Part shown: in pieces, positions 6,743 to 13,837 of the stretch
Layout of the letters: every line of letters starts with the position of its first letter
Numbering within the stretch: the stretch's first letter is position 1
Assembly: GCA_902475435.1 (NCBI GenBank)
Contig: CABRZL010000049.1
Coordinates: 1 to 14,373 of the forward strand
DNA: 14,373 nt
Source: an uncultured Eubacteriales bacterium
GTDB lineage: Bacteria > Bacillota > Clostridia > Oscillospirales > Oscillospiraceae
Direction: 5' to 3'
Translations under genes and position numbers: made by a program
The notes under the pieces: generated by a model
Database searches by the model: none
Seen by the model: the letters and a program-made list of their open reading frames with translations, nothing else
Told to the model about the DNA's origin: nothing

Positions 6743-8584
6743 ATGAGCAGACTTACCATCATGTCAGCCAGCCGAGCACAGATGACTGTGGAAGGCCTGT
6801 ATACGGATATGGAACGGCGTATTATTGCCAGTCCGCCGGGGATTTGTCCAGTAGATTTGGTAGCGGCCTTTTTAAAAATGTGCCGAGCCCAAACTTGCGG
6901 CAAATGCGTGCCATGTCGTATTGGGCTCAAACAGCTGGATAACATGTTAGATGACGTTCTGGCCAACCGGGCCGGAATGGACACTTTGGAGAAAATCAAG
7001 AATACTGCCTCTACCATTGAGGATTCGGCCGACTGCGCGTTGGGAGTGGAGACGGCACGAATGGTGCTTCGATGTCTTGACGGCTGTTACGAGGACTTTG
7101 TAGAGCATGTGAAAAATCATCGCTGTTCCAGCCAGATCACCCAGTCAATTCCCTGTGTTGCGAACTGTCCCGCTGGAGTGGATATTCCTGGATATGTAGC
7201 CCTGGTGGAAGAGGGGAATTACGCAGATGCGGTACGCTTAATCCGCAAGGACAATCCTTTCCCCACAGCCTGTGCGATGATCTGTGAACACCCATGCGAA
7301 AGCCGGTGCCGCCGAACTCTGCTGGATGCACCTATCAATATCCGGGGACTCAAACTGGCGGCGGTGAACCATGCGGGAGTGGTTCCTGCACCGACCTGCG
7401 CGCCGTCTACTGGAAAACGGGTTGCAATTATTGGCGGGGGGCCTTCAGGCTTGTCTGCGGCATATTATCTGCAATTGATGGGACATCAATGTACGGTGTT
7501 TGAGAAACGAAAATATTTGGGAGGTATGCTCCGATATGGAATTCCCAGCTACCGGCTCCCAAGACAGAGACTGCAAGAGGATATTGACTGTATCCTTTCC
7601 ACCGGCGTGGAGGTAAGGACGGAAACCGCCATAGGCGGAGGCGATGGCATGATCTCCATGGAGCAGCTTCGGCAGGACTATGACGCGGTGTTTATTTCGA
7701 TTGGAGCCCATGATGATAAAAAGGTCGGCATTCCCAATGAAGATGCAGAAGGCGTACTCAGTGCTGTGGATATGATGGGAGCCATTGGCGATGGAATTAT
7801 GCCGGACTTCAGGGGTAAACGTGTCTGCGTGATTGGTGGCGGAAACGTAGCGATGGACTGCACCAGAAGTGCGATTCGCTGCGGAGCAGAAAAAGTTTCT
7901 ATTGTATATCGCAGAAGGTCAGTAGATATGACCGCCCAGCAGGAAGAAGTTCAGGGTGCTTTAGAGGAAGGGGCCGAGATGCTGGATCTTCACGCACCGT
8001 TGGCCGTTGAAGTGAATGGTGAGGGACAGGTTACCGGACTATGGACAGAGCCAAAACAGGTAGGGCTGATCCATGATCGTCGGGCGGATGTGATTTCCAG
8101 CGGAGAGGTGCCGGAGCTGATTCCGTGTGACGTTGTGGTGGTGGCCGTTGGACAGTCTATTGAGACACAGTATTTTGAAGAGGAAGGAATTCCAATTAAA
8201 CGAGGCGTTATAGCTGCAGAGGACTGGACTGCGGTGGATCATGCGCCTGGCGTATTTGCTGGAGGAGACTGCGTGACAGGGCCGAAGACAGCCATCCGGG
8301 CAATTGCTGCCGGTAAGGTGGCTGCGGCTAATATTGACGCCTATTTGGGATTTAACCATCATATTACGGTGGATGTAAAGATCCCGGAAGTTAGTCTCCG
8401 GGATCATAAGTACTGTGGACGAGTCAATCTTCATGAACGCAGTGCAGCAGACCGGAAACAGGACTTTGAACTTATGGAAAAGCCTATGAGTACAAGAGCA
8501 GCTCAGCAGGAGGCCAGCCGTTGTCTTCGTTGTGATCATTTCGGCTGTGGAAACTTCAAGGGAGGTCGCAGAAACGAATGGTAA
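6743..8584 (+). CDS. NAD(P)H-dependent flavoprotein: NuoF C-terminal Fe-S domain fused to GltD/NfnL-like oxidoreductase
   Basis: A 613-residue cytoplasmic electron-transfer flavoprotein. Residues 1-125 form a stand-alone NuoF/HydB-type [4Fe-4S] domain (CGKCVPCRIG: Cys52, 55, 58, and Cys98), without the NADH/FMN-binding part of NuoF. A GltD/NfnL-like module follows: its Fe-S region includes Cys138 and Cys142 (CVANCP) and Cys177, 181, 185 and 189; an FAD-binding GGGPSG is at 231-236; an NAD(P)-binding GGGNVAMD is at 365-372, with YRRR at 389-392, as in NADPH-using relatives; and the second FAD motif GVFAGGD is at 503-509. A cysteine-rich tail CLRCDHFGCG (Cys594, 597, 602) ends the protein. It overlaps the hydrogenase gene by 7 bases, so the two are almost surely made together. 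Likely role: passing electrons between NAD(P)H and the hydrogenase. No glutamate synthase large subunit is present, so it is not a GltD. Confidence 0.9.
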   Translation: MSRLTIMSASRAQMTVEGLYTDMERRIIASPPGICPVDLVAAFLKMCRAQTCGKCVPCRIGLKQLDNMLDDVLANRAGMDTLEKIKNTASTIEDSADCALGVETARMVLRCLDGCYEDFVEHVKNHRCSSQITQSIPCVANCPAGVDIPGYVALVEEGNYADAVRLIRKDNPFPTACAMICEHPCESRCRRTLLDAPINIRGLKLAAVNHAGVVPAPTCAPSTGKRVAIIGGGPSGLSAAYYLQLMGHQCTVFEKRKYLGGMLRYGIPSYRLPRQRLQEDIDCILSTGVEVRTETAIGGGDGMISMEQLRQDYDAVFISIGAHDDKKVGIPNEDAEGVLSAVDMMGAIGDGIMPDFRGKRVCVIGGGNVAMDCTRSAIRCGAEKVSIVYRRRSVDMTAQQEEVQGALEEGAEMLDLHAPLAVEVNGEGQVTGLWTEPKQVGLIHDRRADVISSGEVPELIPCDVVVVAVGQSIETQYFEEEGIPIKRGVIAAEDWTAVDHAPGVFAGGDCVTGPKTAIRAIAAGKVAAANIDAYLGFNHHITVDVKIPEVSLRDHKYCGRVNLHERSAADRKQDFELMEKPMSTRAAQQEASRCLRCDHFGCGNFKGGRRNEW

Positions 8585-10359
8585 ATGTAACTGTCAACGG
8601 GATTCCGGTATCTGTGCCGGAGGGCGGAACAATTCTGGAGGCTACAAAACTTGCCGGATGTCCTGTACCCACTCTTTGTTTTTTAAAGGATATCAATGAA
8701 ATTGCTGCCTGCCGCGTATGTGTGGTGGAATTGGAGGGAGCAGACCATCTGATTACTGCCTGCAATAATGTTTGTACTGAAGGAATGAAAATTTATACAA
8801 ATTCCGTAAAAGTTCGGGAGGCAAGAAGAACCAATATTGAACTAATTCTGAGTGAGCATCGGCTGAACTGTCCGGCTTGTAATCGAGAAAAAACATGCCA
8901 ATTAAAGAAAGTGGCCAACTCCATCAATATGGATGACACGATGAATTTCCGACATGAGTATAAAGCAGACAACTGGGATGAAACTTTCCCGCTGATTCGA
9001 AATGAGAGCAAATGTATCAAATGTATGCGCTGCATTTCTTTCTGTGAAAAAGTACAAACCCTGGGGATATGGGATATGGTAGGTACTGGATCCCATACTA
9101 CGGTGGGAGTTTCCGGAGGACGTACCATTCAGAATGCGGACTGCGCCTTGTGCGGACAATGTATTACCCATTGCCCAGTGAATGCGCTGCGTTCCCGGGA
9201 TGATACTAAGGCCATATTTGGCTTGAACGGAGTGCTGAATGATCCAGATAAGGTGGTAGTAGTCCAGGTGGCTCCGGCAGTTCGGGCTGCTTGGGGAGAG
9301 ACATTTGATCTTGGTCCGGAAGTGGCTACAGAAAAGCGTTTGGCTACCGCACTCCGACGGATAGGGTTTGACTATGTGTTTGATACCAATTTCTCAGCCG
9401 ATCTGACGATTATGGAAGAAGGAACGGAGTTCCTTCGCCGGATGCAGGATGGAACGCAGCATAAATATCCTATGTTTACCTCCTGCTGTCCCGGTTGGGT
9501 TCGGTTCCTGAAGTCCCAATACCCGGATATGGTAGATGAATTATCTACGGCCAAGTCTCCGCAGCAAATGTTTGGCGCTGTGACAAAAACATATTTTGCA
9601 AAAAAGATTGGTGTAGATCCCAACAAAATTGTATGTGTTTCCGTGATGCCATGCGTAGCGAAAAAGGCGGAACTGGATATTCCCAGTATCAATGATGCAG
9701 GGGCCGGCAAAGACGTGGATTTTTCAATTACCACGAGAGAGATGTGCCGGATGATTTCAGCGGATCAATTGGATGTAGCGGCACTTCCGGAGACAGATTT
9801 TGATTCACCTCTGGGCACCGGTACCGGTGCAGCAGTTCTGTTTGGCGCAACAGGAGGTGTGATGGAGGCGGCACTTCGAACCTGTGCCTATGTGCTTACT
9901 GGGGAGAACCCTGATCCAGATCAGAGCTTTTTGGAGGTTCGCGGCTTAGATGGCTGGAAAGAAGCCGTCTATGATGTGGCGGGCGTCAAGGTTCGCACTG
10001 CGGTGGTCAGCGGTTTAGGTAATGCCAGGAAACTGATTCGGGCATTGCGGCGTGGAGAAGTAGCTTACGACTTCGTCGAGGTTATGGCTTGCCCTGGAGG
10101 CTGTGTGGGCGGTGGCGGCCAGCCTATTCACTATAACGAAGAACGAGCCGGTATGCGCGGTGAAGTACTGTACCAGTATGACGAGCACAATCCTTTGCGG
10201 TTTTCACACGAAAATCCCGATGTTCAGGTGCTGTATACCGACTATTTGGGAGAGCCGTGCGGTGAAACCGCACATCATTTGTTACATACGGATCATCAGG
10301 CATGGAAGATGCCGCCAGCACTCAGCTATGACGACGATGTTCGTGTGATTCGATTTTAA
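8578..10359 (+). CDS. hydA: [FeFe] hydrogenase, group A, M3 layout
   Basis: A 593-residue soluble hydrogenase that reversibly reduces protons to H2. The electron-entry chain is complete: an N-terminal [2Fe-2S] domain (Cys34, 45, 48, 62), the His-ligated [4Fe-4S] (His94, Cys98, 101, 107) and two ferredoxin-type [4Fe-4S] clusters (Cys146, 149, 152, 156 and Cys189, 192, 195, 199). The H-cluster domain has all three signatures: TSCCPGW (301-307, Cys304 as ligand and Cys303 as the proton-relay position), MPCVAKKAE (357-365, Cys359) and MACPGGCVGGGGQP (503-516, Cys505 and Cys509). A C-terminal small-subunit-like stretch follows at about 525-570. The size and domain order match clostridial CpI-type enzymes; the extra C-terminal [2Fe-2S] domain of Thermotoga-type HydA is absent. 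The start overlaps the flavoprotein stop (ATGGTAA), with GGGAGGT upstream. Maturation genes hydE/F/G are not in the window. Confidence 0.97.
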   Translation: MVNVTVNGIPVSVPEGGTILEATKLAGCPVPTLCFLKDINEIAACRVCVVELEGADHLITACNNVCTEGMKIYTNSVKVREARRTNIELILSEHRLNCPACNREKTCQLKKVANSINMDDTMNFRHEYKADNWDETFPLIRNESKCIKCMRCISFCEKVQTLGIWDMVGTGSHTTVGVSGGRTIQNADCALCGQCITHCPVNALRSRDDTKAIFGLNGVLNDPDKVVVVQVAPAVRAAWGETFDLGPEVATEKRLATALRRIGFDYVFDTNFSADLTIMEEGTEFLRRMQDGTQHKYPMFTSCCPGWVRFLKSQYPDMVDELSTAKSPQQMFGAVTKTYFAKKIGVDPNKIVCVSVMPCVAKKAELDIPSINDAGAGKDVDFSITTREMCRMISADQLDVAALPETDFDSPLGTGTGAAVLFGATGGVMEAALRTCAYVLTGENPDPDQSFLEVRGLDGWKEAVYDVAGVKVRTAVVSGLGNARKLIRALRRGEVAYDFVEVMACPGGCVGGGGQPIHYNEERAGMRGEVLYQYDEHNPLRFSHENPDVQVLYTDYLGEPCGETAHHLLHTDHQAWKMPPALSYDDDVRVIRF

Positions 10360-10366
10360 GAAGATT

Positions 10367-10432
10367 TCCCCTTCGCGGTATATACTGTCCGTACAATTTG
10401 GAGCGGCTGTCTGAACGAGGGGGATTTTCTTG
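10367..10432 (+). terminator. Possible Rho-independent terminator of the hydrogenase operon
   Basis: TCCCCTTCG (10367-10375) can pair with CGAGGGGGA (10416-10424), giving 9 bp with one G-T pair, followed by TTTTCTTG. The loop is long (40 bases) and I see no strong inner helix, so this is weaker than the other terminators in the window. The position, 8 bases after the hydrogenase stop codon and before the next promoter, is right. Confidence 0.5.
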
Positions 10433-10458
10433 TAATTTACTTCCCGCTGTGATAAAAT
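10430..10458 (+). promoter_or_regulatory. Promoter of the MalY-type gene
   Basis: TTGTAA (10430-10435) and TAAAAT (10453-10458) are separated by 17 bases. The -35 box overlaps the T-rich end of the preceding hairpin. The predicted start near 10465 leaves a short leader with AGGAAG before the GTG at 10490. Confidence 0.6.
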
Positions 10459-10489
10459 AAAACGAAATATAAGACAGGAAGTGATATCC

Positions 10490-11638
10490 GTGGAATTTGA
10501 TTTTAGCACGGTCAATACCGGTGGTGGTGTTCATCCGTTTGTAGCAGAGCATGGGATTACTGATCCAAATATCATTAGTTTCTCGGTGGCGGAAATGCGT
10601 CTAAATTTGGCTCCCGGTATTACAAAAGGAATGCATGAGATCGTAGATAAGGGCTGTTTTGGTTATGCGCCGCCGGAAAAAGAGCGCTATGACGCGGCAC
10701 TAAAAAACTGGATGAAGACTCGGCATGCTTGGGAGATTGATCCTTCCAAAGCTGTTCAAGTGGGCGGCGTAGTGACGGCGATGGGAATCGCGTTGCGCGT
10801 TTTGACAGAGCCAGGAGATAAGATCTTGATTCAAACTCCGTTATATCCACCTTTTGCTCGAACCATTTCAGCCAACGGAAGAACAGTGGTGGAAAATCCG
10901 CTGAAGCTGGAAAATGGTCGGTATACAATTGATTTTGAAGATTTGCGGGAGAAAGCAAAGACTGCGAAAATGTTGATGTTCTGCTCTCCGCATAATCCGG
11001 TTGGCCGGGTATGGACCCGAAAGGAATTGGAGACCCTGGGAGAAATTTGCCTGGAGAATGGACTGTATGTGGTTTCAGATGAAATCCATTTTGATTTGGA
11101 TTTTACCGGAAAGCATCTTGTTTTGACGCAGGCCGTGCCGCAGCTTCGGAGCAAAAGTGTTATCTGTACGGCGCCCAGCAAAACATTTAATTTGGCGGGG
11201 AATGCTTTGAGCAACATCGTGATTGAGGATGATACCATTCGGGAAAAATTTATAGCGGATCAATCACTGTACTGTGGTCATTACCTGGGGACGTTTGCAT
11301 ATGCATCCACAACAGCGGCCTATGAGACTGGCGGGCCTTGGCTGGATGCGCTGTTGGAACACCTCCAGAAAAATCGTCGGGTGCTGGAGTCACGACTCCT
11401 GAAAATCATACCGGGTGCAAGGCTCACACCGTTGGAGGGAACATATCTTCAGTGGGTGGATCTTAGCTGCATGGGCTTAGATCAGACGGCGCTGATGAAG
11501 AAACTGGAATCAGCCATGATTTTTGTTAATAATGGAGAAGAATTTGGCACTGCGGGAAAAGGTCATATTCGGTTTAATCTAGCATGTCCAACTGCATGCA
11601 TTGAAGCAGCAATGGATCGCTTGCAAGCGGTGCTGTAA
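10490..11638 (+). CDS. MalY/PatB-family PLP-dependent C-S lyase or aminotransferase
   Basis: A 382-residue fold type I PLP enzyme of the MalY/PatB group, whose members cleave cystathionine or cysteine conjugates (beta-lyase) or act as aminotransferases. Visible features are SPHNPVGR (about 166-173, the cofactor-contacting Asn), SDEIHFD (196-202, the Asp that pairs with the PLP pyridine), APSKTFNLAG (228-237, Schiff-base Lys231) and IRFNLACP near 360-367 with the carboxylate-binding Arg. The usual N-terminal VADMDF motif is changed to VAEMRL. The start is taken as GTG at 10490, with AGGAAG about 10 bases upstream; a GTG at 10481 is in frame but abuts that site. It is a lone gene with its own promoter and terminator. 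The substrate is unknown; cysteine-related lyase is the usual guess. Confidence 0.88.
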   Translation: MEFDFSTVNTGGGVHPFVAEHGITDPNIISFSVAEMRLNLAPGITKGMHEIVDKGCFGYAPPEKERYDAALKNWMKTRHAWEIDPSKAVQVGGVVTAMGIALRVLTEPGDKILIQTPLYPPFARTISANGRTVVENPLKLENGRYTIDFEDLREKAKTAKMLMFCSPHNPVGRVWTRKELETLGEICLENGLYVVSDEIHFDLDFTGKHLVLTQAVPQLRSKSVICTAPSKTFNLAGNALSNIVIEDDTIREKFIADQSLYCGHYLGTFAYASTTAAYETGGPWLDALLEHLQKNRRVLESRLLKIIPGARLTPLEGTYLQWVDLSCMGLDQTALMKKLESAMIFVNNGEEFGTAGKGHIRFNLACPTACIEAAMDRLQAVL

Positions 11639-11649
11639 GTGTATTAAAC

Positions 11650-11690
11650 ATCCCCCGATACAAGTAAAATGTATCGGGGGATATTTTTTG
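11650..11690 (+). terminator. Rho-independent terminator after the MalY-type gene
   Basis: ATCCCCCGATACA (11650-11662) and TGTATCGGGGGAT (11670-11682) form a perfect 13-bp stem with a 7-base loop, followed by ATTTTTTG. It lies between convergent genes and may also stop leftward transcription from coaX, although the T-run on that side (TGTTTAAT) is poor. Confidence 0.92.
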
Positions 11691-11696
11691 TAATAT

Positions 11697-12500
11697 TTAG
11701 TTATTCCGAATTTCCAGAGGTTTGGCGTCCCGGTTTTGATCGTAGATCATCTGAAGACCGTCTAAGGTCAATCGTGTATCCACGATGGTAATTTGATCGG
11801 TTTGTTCTGCAATCATACGGGATAAGCCGCCCGTGGCAATCACCTTAATTCCGTCGCAGCCCATTTCTTCCATGACCTGCCGAATCAGATATTCGATGTT
11901 GCCGACATAGCCGCCTACGACGCCGGCTTGAATCTGCTCAACCGTATTGCGGCCTAAAACAGTGGGCGGCATTTGCAGTTCGACCCGGGGAAGCATAGCA
12001 GTGCGTGAAACCAAGGCATCCAGGCTCACCTGGAGGCCAGGGCCAATGGTACCACCTAGGTATATGCCATCGGGACTAACTGCATCTATGGTGGTAGCTG
12101 TTCCAAAGTCGAGGATTAAAAAAGGAGCGCCATATTTCGCAATGGCAGCGATACAGTTGACGGCACGGTCGGTACCAAGACGTCCCGTTTCGTAGCATCG
12201 AGCGTCAAATTGAAGACCGGTATCCACGTCGGTGCCGACTACAAGAGGTGCCACACCAAAATATTTAATAATAGCGCTGGTGAGCGAATACATTACCTGT
12301 GGGACTACAGAACCAATGATACAGGCTTTGACATCTTCAGCCCGGTAACCAAATCGTTCAAAATAAGCCACGGCCATAATGCCGATTTCATCAGATGTAG
12401 CGGTAGAATTGGTAGACAGTCGGAAGGAACCAAGCATTTCTTGATCCTTAAAAATTCCAAATACCATGTTGGTGTTTCCAACATCGATGGTCAGCAACAT
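11697..12500 (-). CDS. coaX: Type III pantothenate kinase CoaX
   Basis: Catalyses ATP-dependent phosphorylation of pantothenate to 4'-phosphopantothenate, the first step of coenzyme A synthesis; the type III enzyme needs a monovalent cation and is not inhibited by CoA. The 267-residue product (family about 255-270) has the ASKHA-fold motifs TIDVGNTN (4-11), GRLGTDRAVN (106-115, the pantothenate-binding GxDR element), DFGTATTIDAV (131-141), GGTIGPGL (149-156) and ATGGLS (222-227). I chose the ATG at 12500, because AAGGAG ends 8 bases before it; the in-frame GTG at 12509 is part of that site. It follows the phosphoesterase gene by 13 bases in the same operon. No other CoA gene is nearby. Confidence 0.96.
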   Translation of the reverse strand: MLLTIDVGNTNMVFGIFKDQEMLGSFRLSTNSTATSDEIGIMAVAYFERFGYRAEDVKACIIGSVVPQVMYSLTSAIIKYFGVAPLVVGTDVDTGLQFDARCYETGRLGTDRAVNCIAAIAKYGAPFLILDFGTATTIDAVSPDGIYLGGTIGPGLQVSLDALVSRTAMLPRVELQMPPTVLGRNTVEQIQAGVVGGYVGNIEYLIRQVMEEMGCDGIKVIATGGLSRMIAEQTDQITIVDTRLTLDGLQMIYDQNRDAKPLEIRNN

Positions 12501-12513
12501 TGCAGACACTCCT

Positions 12514-12969
12514 TTAATCGATGGATTTTAAGCAGCACGTGATTTTGCCATCTGTAAGTTGGATGACGCCATAGCTGCCCCAGGTGTTGCAGGCTCCGGG
12601 ATTCATGACCCACAGTCCTTGATCGAAAAAGCATTCGGCTCGATGTGTATGGCCGAATAACAAAATATCGGCATTCTCGGCTAATGCCGCATAAATAACA
12701 CGTTGATACATGACCTTGACCCCGCGAAGATGACCGTGGGTCATATAAATTTTTGTGCCCTGAAACTCCGGCGTCAGAATTGTTGCTTCCGATGAACTGG
12801 AATCGCAGTTCCCAGCGACTAGGGTTAAAGGAATACAATATTTTAGAAGTTTTTTTGCGTCCCGTACGTAGTCTCCCAAGTGGAGAATCTGGTCGGGATG
12901 TTCTCTTAAAATTGTTTTTTCCATGGAGTCTACCGAACCATGGGAATCAGAAAAAACAAGGATTTTCAT
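12514..12969 (-). CDS. Metallophosphoesterase, YfcE/MJ0936 type
   Basis: A 151-residue calcineurin-like phosphodiesterase of the small bacterial/archaeal YfcE-MJ0936 family, which uses two metal ions (often Mn) and hydrolyses phosphodiesters in vitro; the natural substrate is not settled. All five metal-site motifs are visible: DSH (8-10), HLGD (30-33), GNCD (53-56), THGH (77-80) and GHTH (106-109). The ATG at 12969 starts directly at the conserved MKILVFSDSHG beginning; GGGAAGG lies about 11 bases upstream. The in-frame GTG at 12981 sits in that site and would add only four residues. It is the first gene of the operon with coaX. Confidence 0.93.
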   Translation of the reverse strand: MKILVFSDSHGSVDSMEKTILREHPDQILHLGDYVRDAKKLLKYCIPLTLVAGNCDSSSSEATILTPEFQGTKIYMTHGHLRGVKVMYQRVIYAALAENADILLFGHTHRAECFFDQGLWVMNPGACNTWGSYGVIQLTDGKITCCLKSID

Positions 12970-12971
12970 GA

Positions 12972-12977
12972 TATAGT
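12972..12977 (+). promoter_or_regulatory. Tentative extended -10 element for the small-gene cassette
   Basis: TGATATAGT (12969-12977) reads as TG-n-TATAGT on the plus strand, with no recognisable -35. It would start transcription near 12984, about 47 bases before the first small gene. It lies over the start codon region of the opposite-strand phosphoesterase gene. Confidence 0.3.
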
Positions 12978-13022
12978 ACACCTTCCCGCCGCCTTCGCAT
13001 ACACTGATAAAAGGAAGGGGGA

Positions 13023-13051
13023 ATTATAGAATGAATCAGTCCGAGCAGCAA
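13023..13051 (-). promoter_or_regulatory. Promoter of the phosphoesterase-coaX operon
   Basis: On the minus strand, TTGCTG (13046-13051) and a perfect TATAAT (13023-13028) are 17 bases apart, giving a start near 13016 and a leader of about 47 bases before the ATG at 12969. The -35 lies inside the first codons of the opposite-strand small gene. Confidence 0.65.
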
Positions 13052-13261
13052 AAAAATATCCAAAAACTCTTATCTACCAACGAGGGAAAAAAGCTGCTAA
13101 AACTTCTGACAGGAGATGGTGGAACGGCGCTAAAAAATGCCGGTAACGCGCTTCGTCAGGGAAATACACAGAAAGCGCAATCCATCGTTGCCCCACTGAT
13201 GGAAGATCCGGAAGTGCAGAGACTGTTAAAATCTCTGGAAAAGACCATGGGCCATGGATGA
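13031..13261 (+). CDS. Small hypothetical protein, first gene of a three-gene cassette
   Basis: I do not recognise this 76-residue protein. It is soluble, basic and helical in appearance, with no signal peptide or membrane segment. Two similar helical elements can be seen: QKLLSTNEGKKLLKLL (about 11-26) and EDPEVQRLLKSLE (about 58-70), joined by a segment with GDGG and ALRQGNTQKAQ. The pattern 'LL..PE/NEG..LL..L' in both ends suggests a small helical bundle or protein-protein adaptor, which is inference. A GGAAGGGGG ribosome binding site lies about 9 bases before the ATG. The 3' end overlaps the next gene by 8 bases (ATGGATGA), so the two are translationally coupled, which supports both being real. 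Confidence 0.75.
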   Translation: MNQSEQQKNIQKLLSTNEGKKLLKLLTGDGGTALKNAGNALRQGNTQKAQSIVAPLMEDPEVQRLLKSLEKTMGHG

Positions 13262-13613
13262 TCTGAGCGCCGCTATCAGCGGCTTTCTTTCAAAGCCAGG
13301 GGCCATGGAACAACTTGAAACAGTGGCAAAACAGCTTGGCTTGAGTACCGGGACGGATGAAGGAGAGAAAACAACAGATACTGCATCTGTACAGGAATCA
13401 AACCTTGGCATGATTGATGGAATTTCTCCGGAAAAACTTCAAAAGATTATGCAGGCCGTTCAGGATGGGGGACGCCCGGATCGGAATACGGCGTTGTTAG
13501 AGGCGCTTCGACCCCTTCTGCATTCGGAGAAGCAGGAAAAGATGGATCGTGCGATCCGGGCAATTCGATTGATGCATATGGCAAGAAGTGTTTCCAAGAC
13601 CATAGAACTGTGA
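13254..13613 (+). CDS. Small hypothetical protein, second gene of the cassette
   Basis: An unrecognised soluble protein of 119 residues. An N-terminal helical part (MDDLSAAISGFLSKPGAMEQLETVAKQLG in general layout, about 1-29) resembles in style the repeated 'LL..PE' helices of the preceding protein. A polar, low-complexity stretch follows (about 30-50), and the C-terminal part is basic and helical (about 55-115), with TALLEALRPLLHSEK and MDRAIRAIRLMHMARSV. There are no membrane segments, cysteines or catalytic motifs. Its ATG lies inside the end of the previous gene (8-base overlap) and the next gene begins 9 bases after its stop. Coding is supported by this packing and by good codon use; the function is unknown. 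Confidence 0.75.
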   Translation: MDDLSAAISGFLSKPGAMEQLETVAKQLGLSTGTDEGEKTTDTASVQESNLGMIDGISPEKLQKIMQAVQDGGRPDRNTALLEALRPLLHSEKQEKMDRAIRAIRLMHMARSVSKTIEL

Positions 13614-13622
13614 GGCGATCGG

Positions 13623-13832
13623 ATGTTCAACCCCTATGTAGAAGAGCCAGCGCGATGCATCCACCCAGTCAAAGGGGAGAAAATCAGCGGTCTCGATGGA
13701 ATCTTGAAGCGGCTGGGACGGTTGGACAGCGACGATTTACTGATTTTGCTGTTGGTCTACCTTTTAGCAAAGGAGGGAGACCAGGATGGCATATGGCCGC
13801 TGGTGGCTGCAATGCTCTATCTTATGCTGTAA
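13623..13832 (+). CDS. Small hypothetical protein with hydrophobic C-terminus, third gene of the cassette
   Basis: A 69-residue protein that I do not recognise. The N-terminal 30 residues are polar and contain Cys and Pro. The C-terminal half is strongly hydrophobic with acidic and basic breaks: LDSDDLLILLLVYLLAKEG (about 34-52) and IWPLVAAMLYLML (57-69), which could form two short amphipathic or membrane-associated helices. GAGG lies 7 bases before the ATG at 13623, 9 bases after the stop of the preceding gene. A competing frame at 13610-13855 has poor composition and is rejected. The gene is followed at once by a terminator hairpin, so it closes the cassette. Confidence 0.7.
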   Translation: MFNPYVEEPARCIHPVKGEKISGLDGILKRLGRLDSDDLLILLLVYLLAKEGDQDGIWPLVAAMLYLML

Positions 13833-13837
13833 TCGAA

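Noticed and set aside
8039..8539. Minus-strand open frame of 166 codons
   Set aside because: Antisense to the conserved C-terminal half of the flavoprotein; no domain, no ribosome binding site.
9815..9830. Perfect 16-base palindrome GCACCGGTACCGGTGC
   Set aside because: It encodes the Gly-Thr-Gly-Thr-Gly-Ala stretch of the hydrogenase with repeated ACC/GGT codons, so it is explained by coding sequence.
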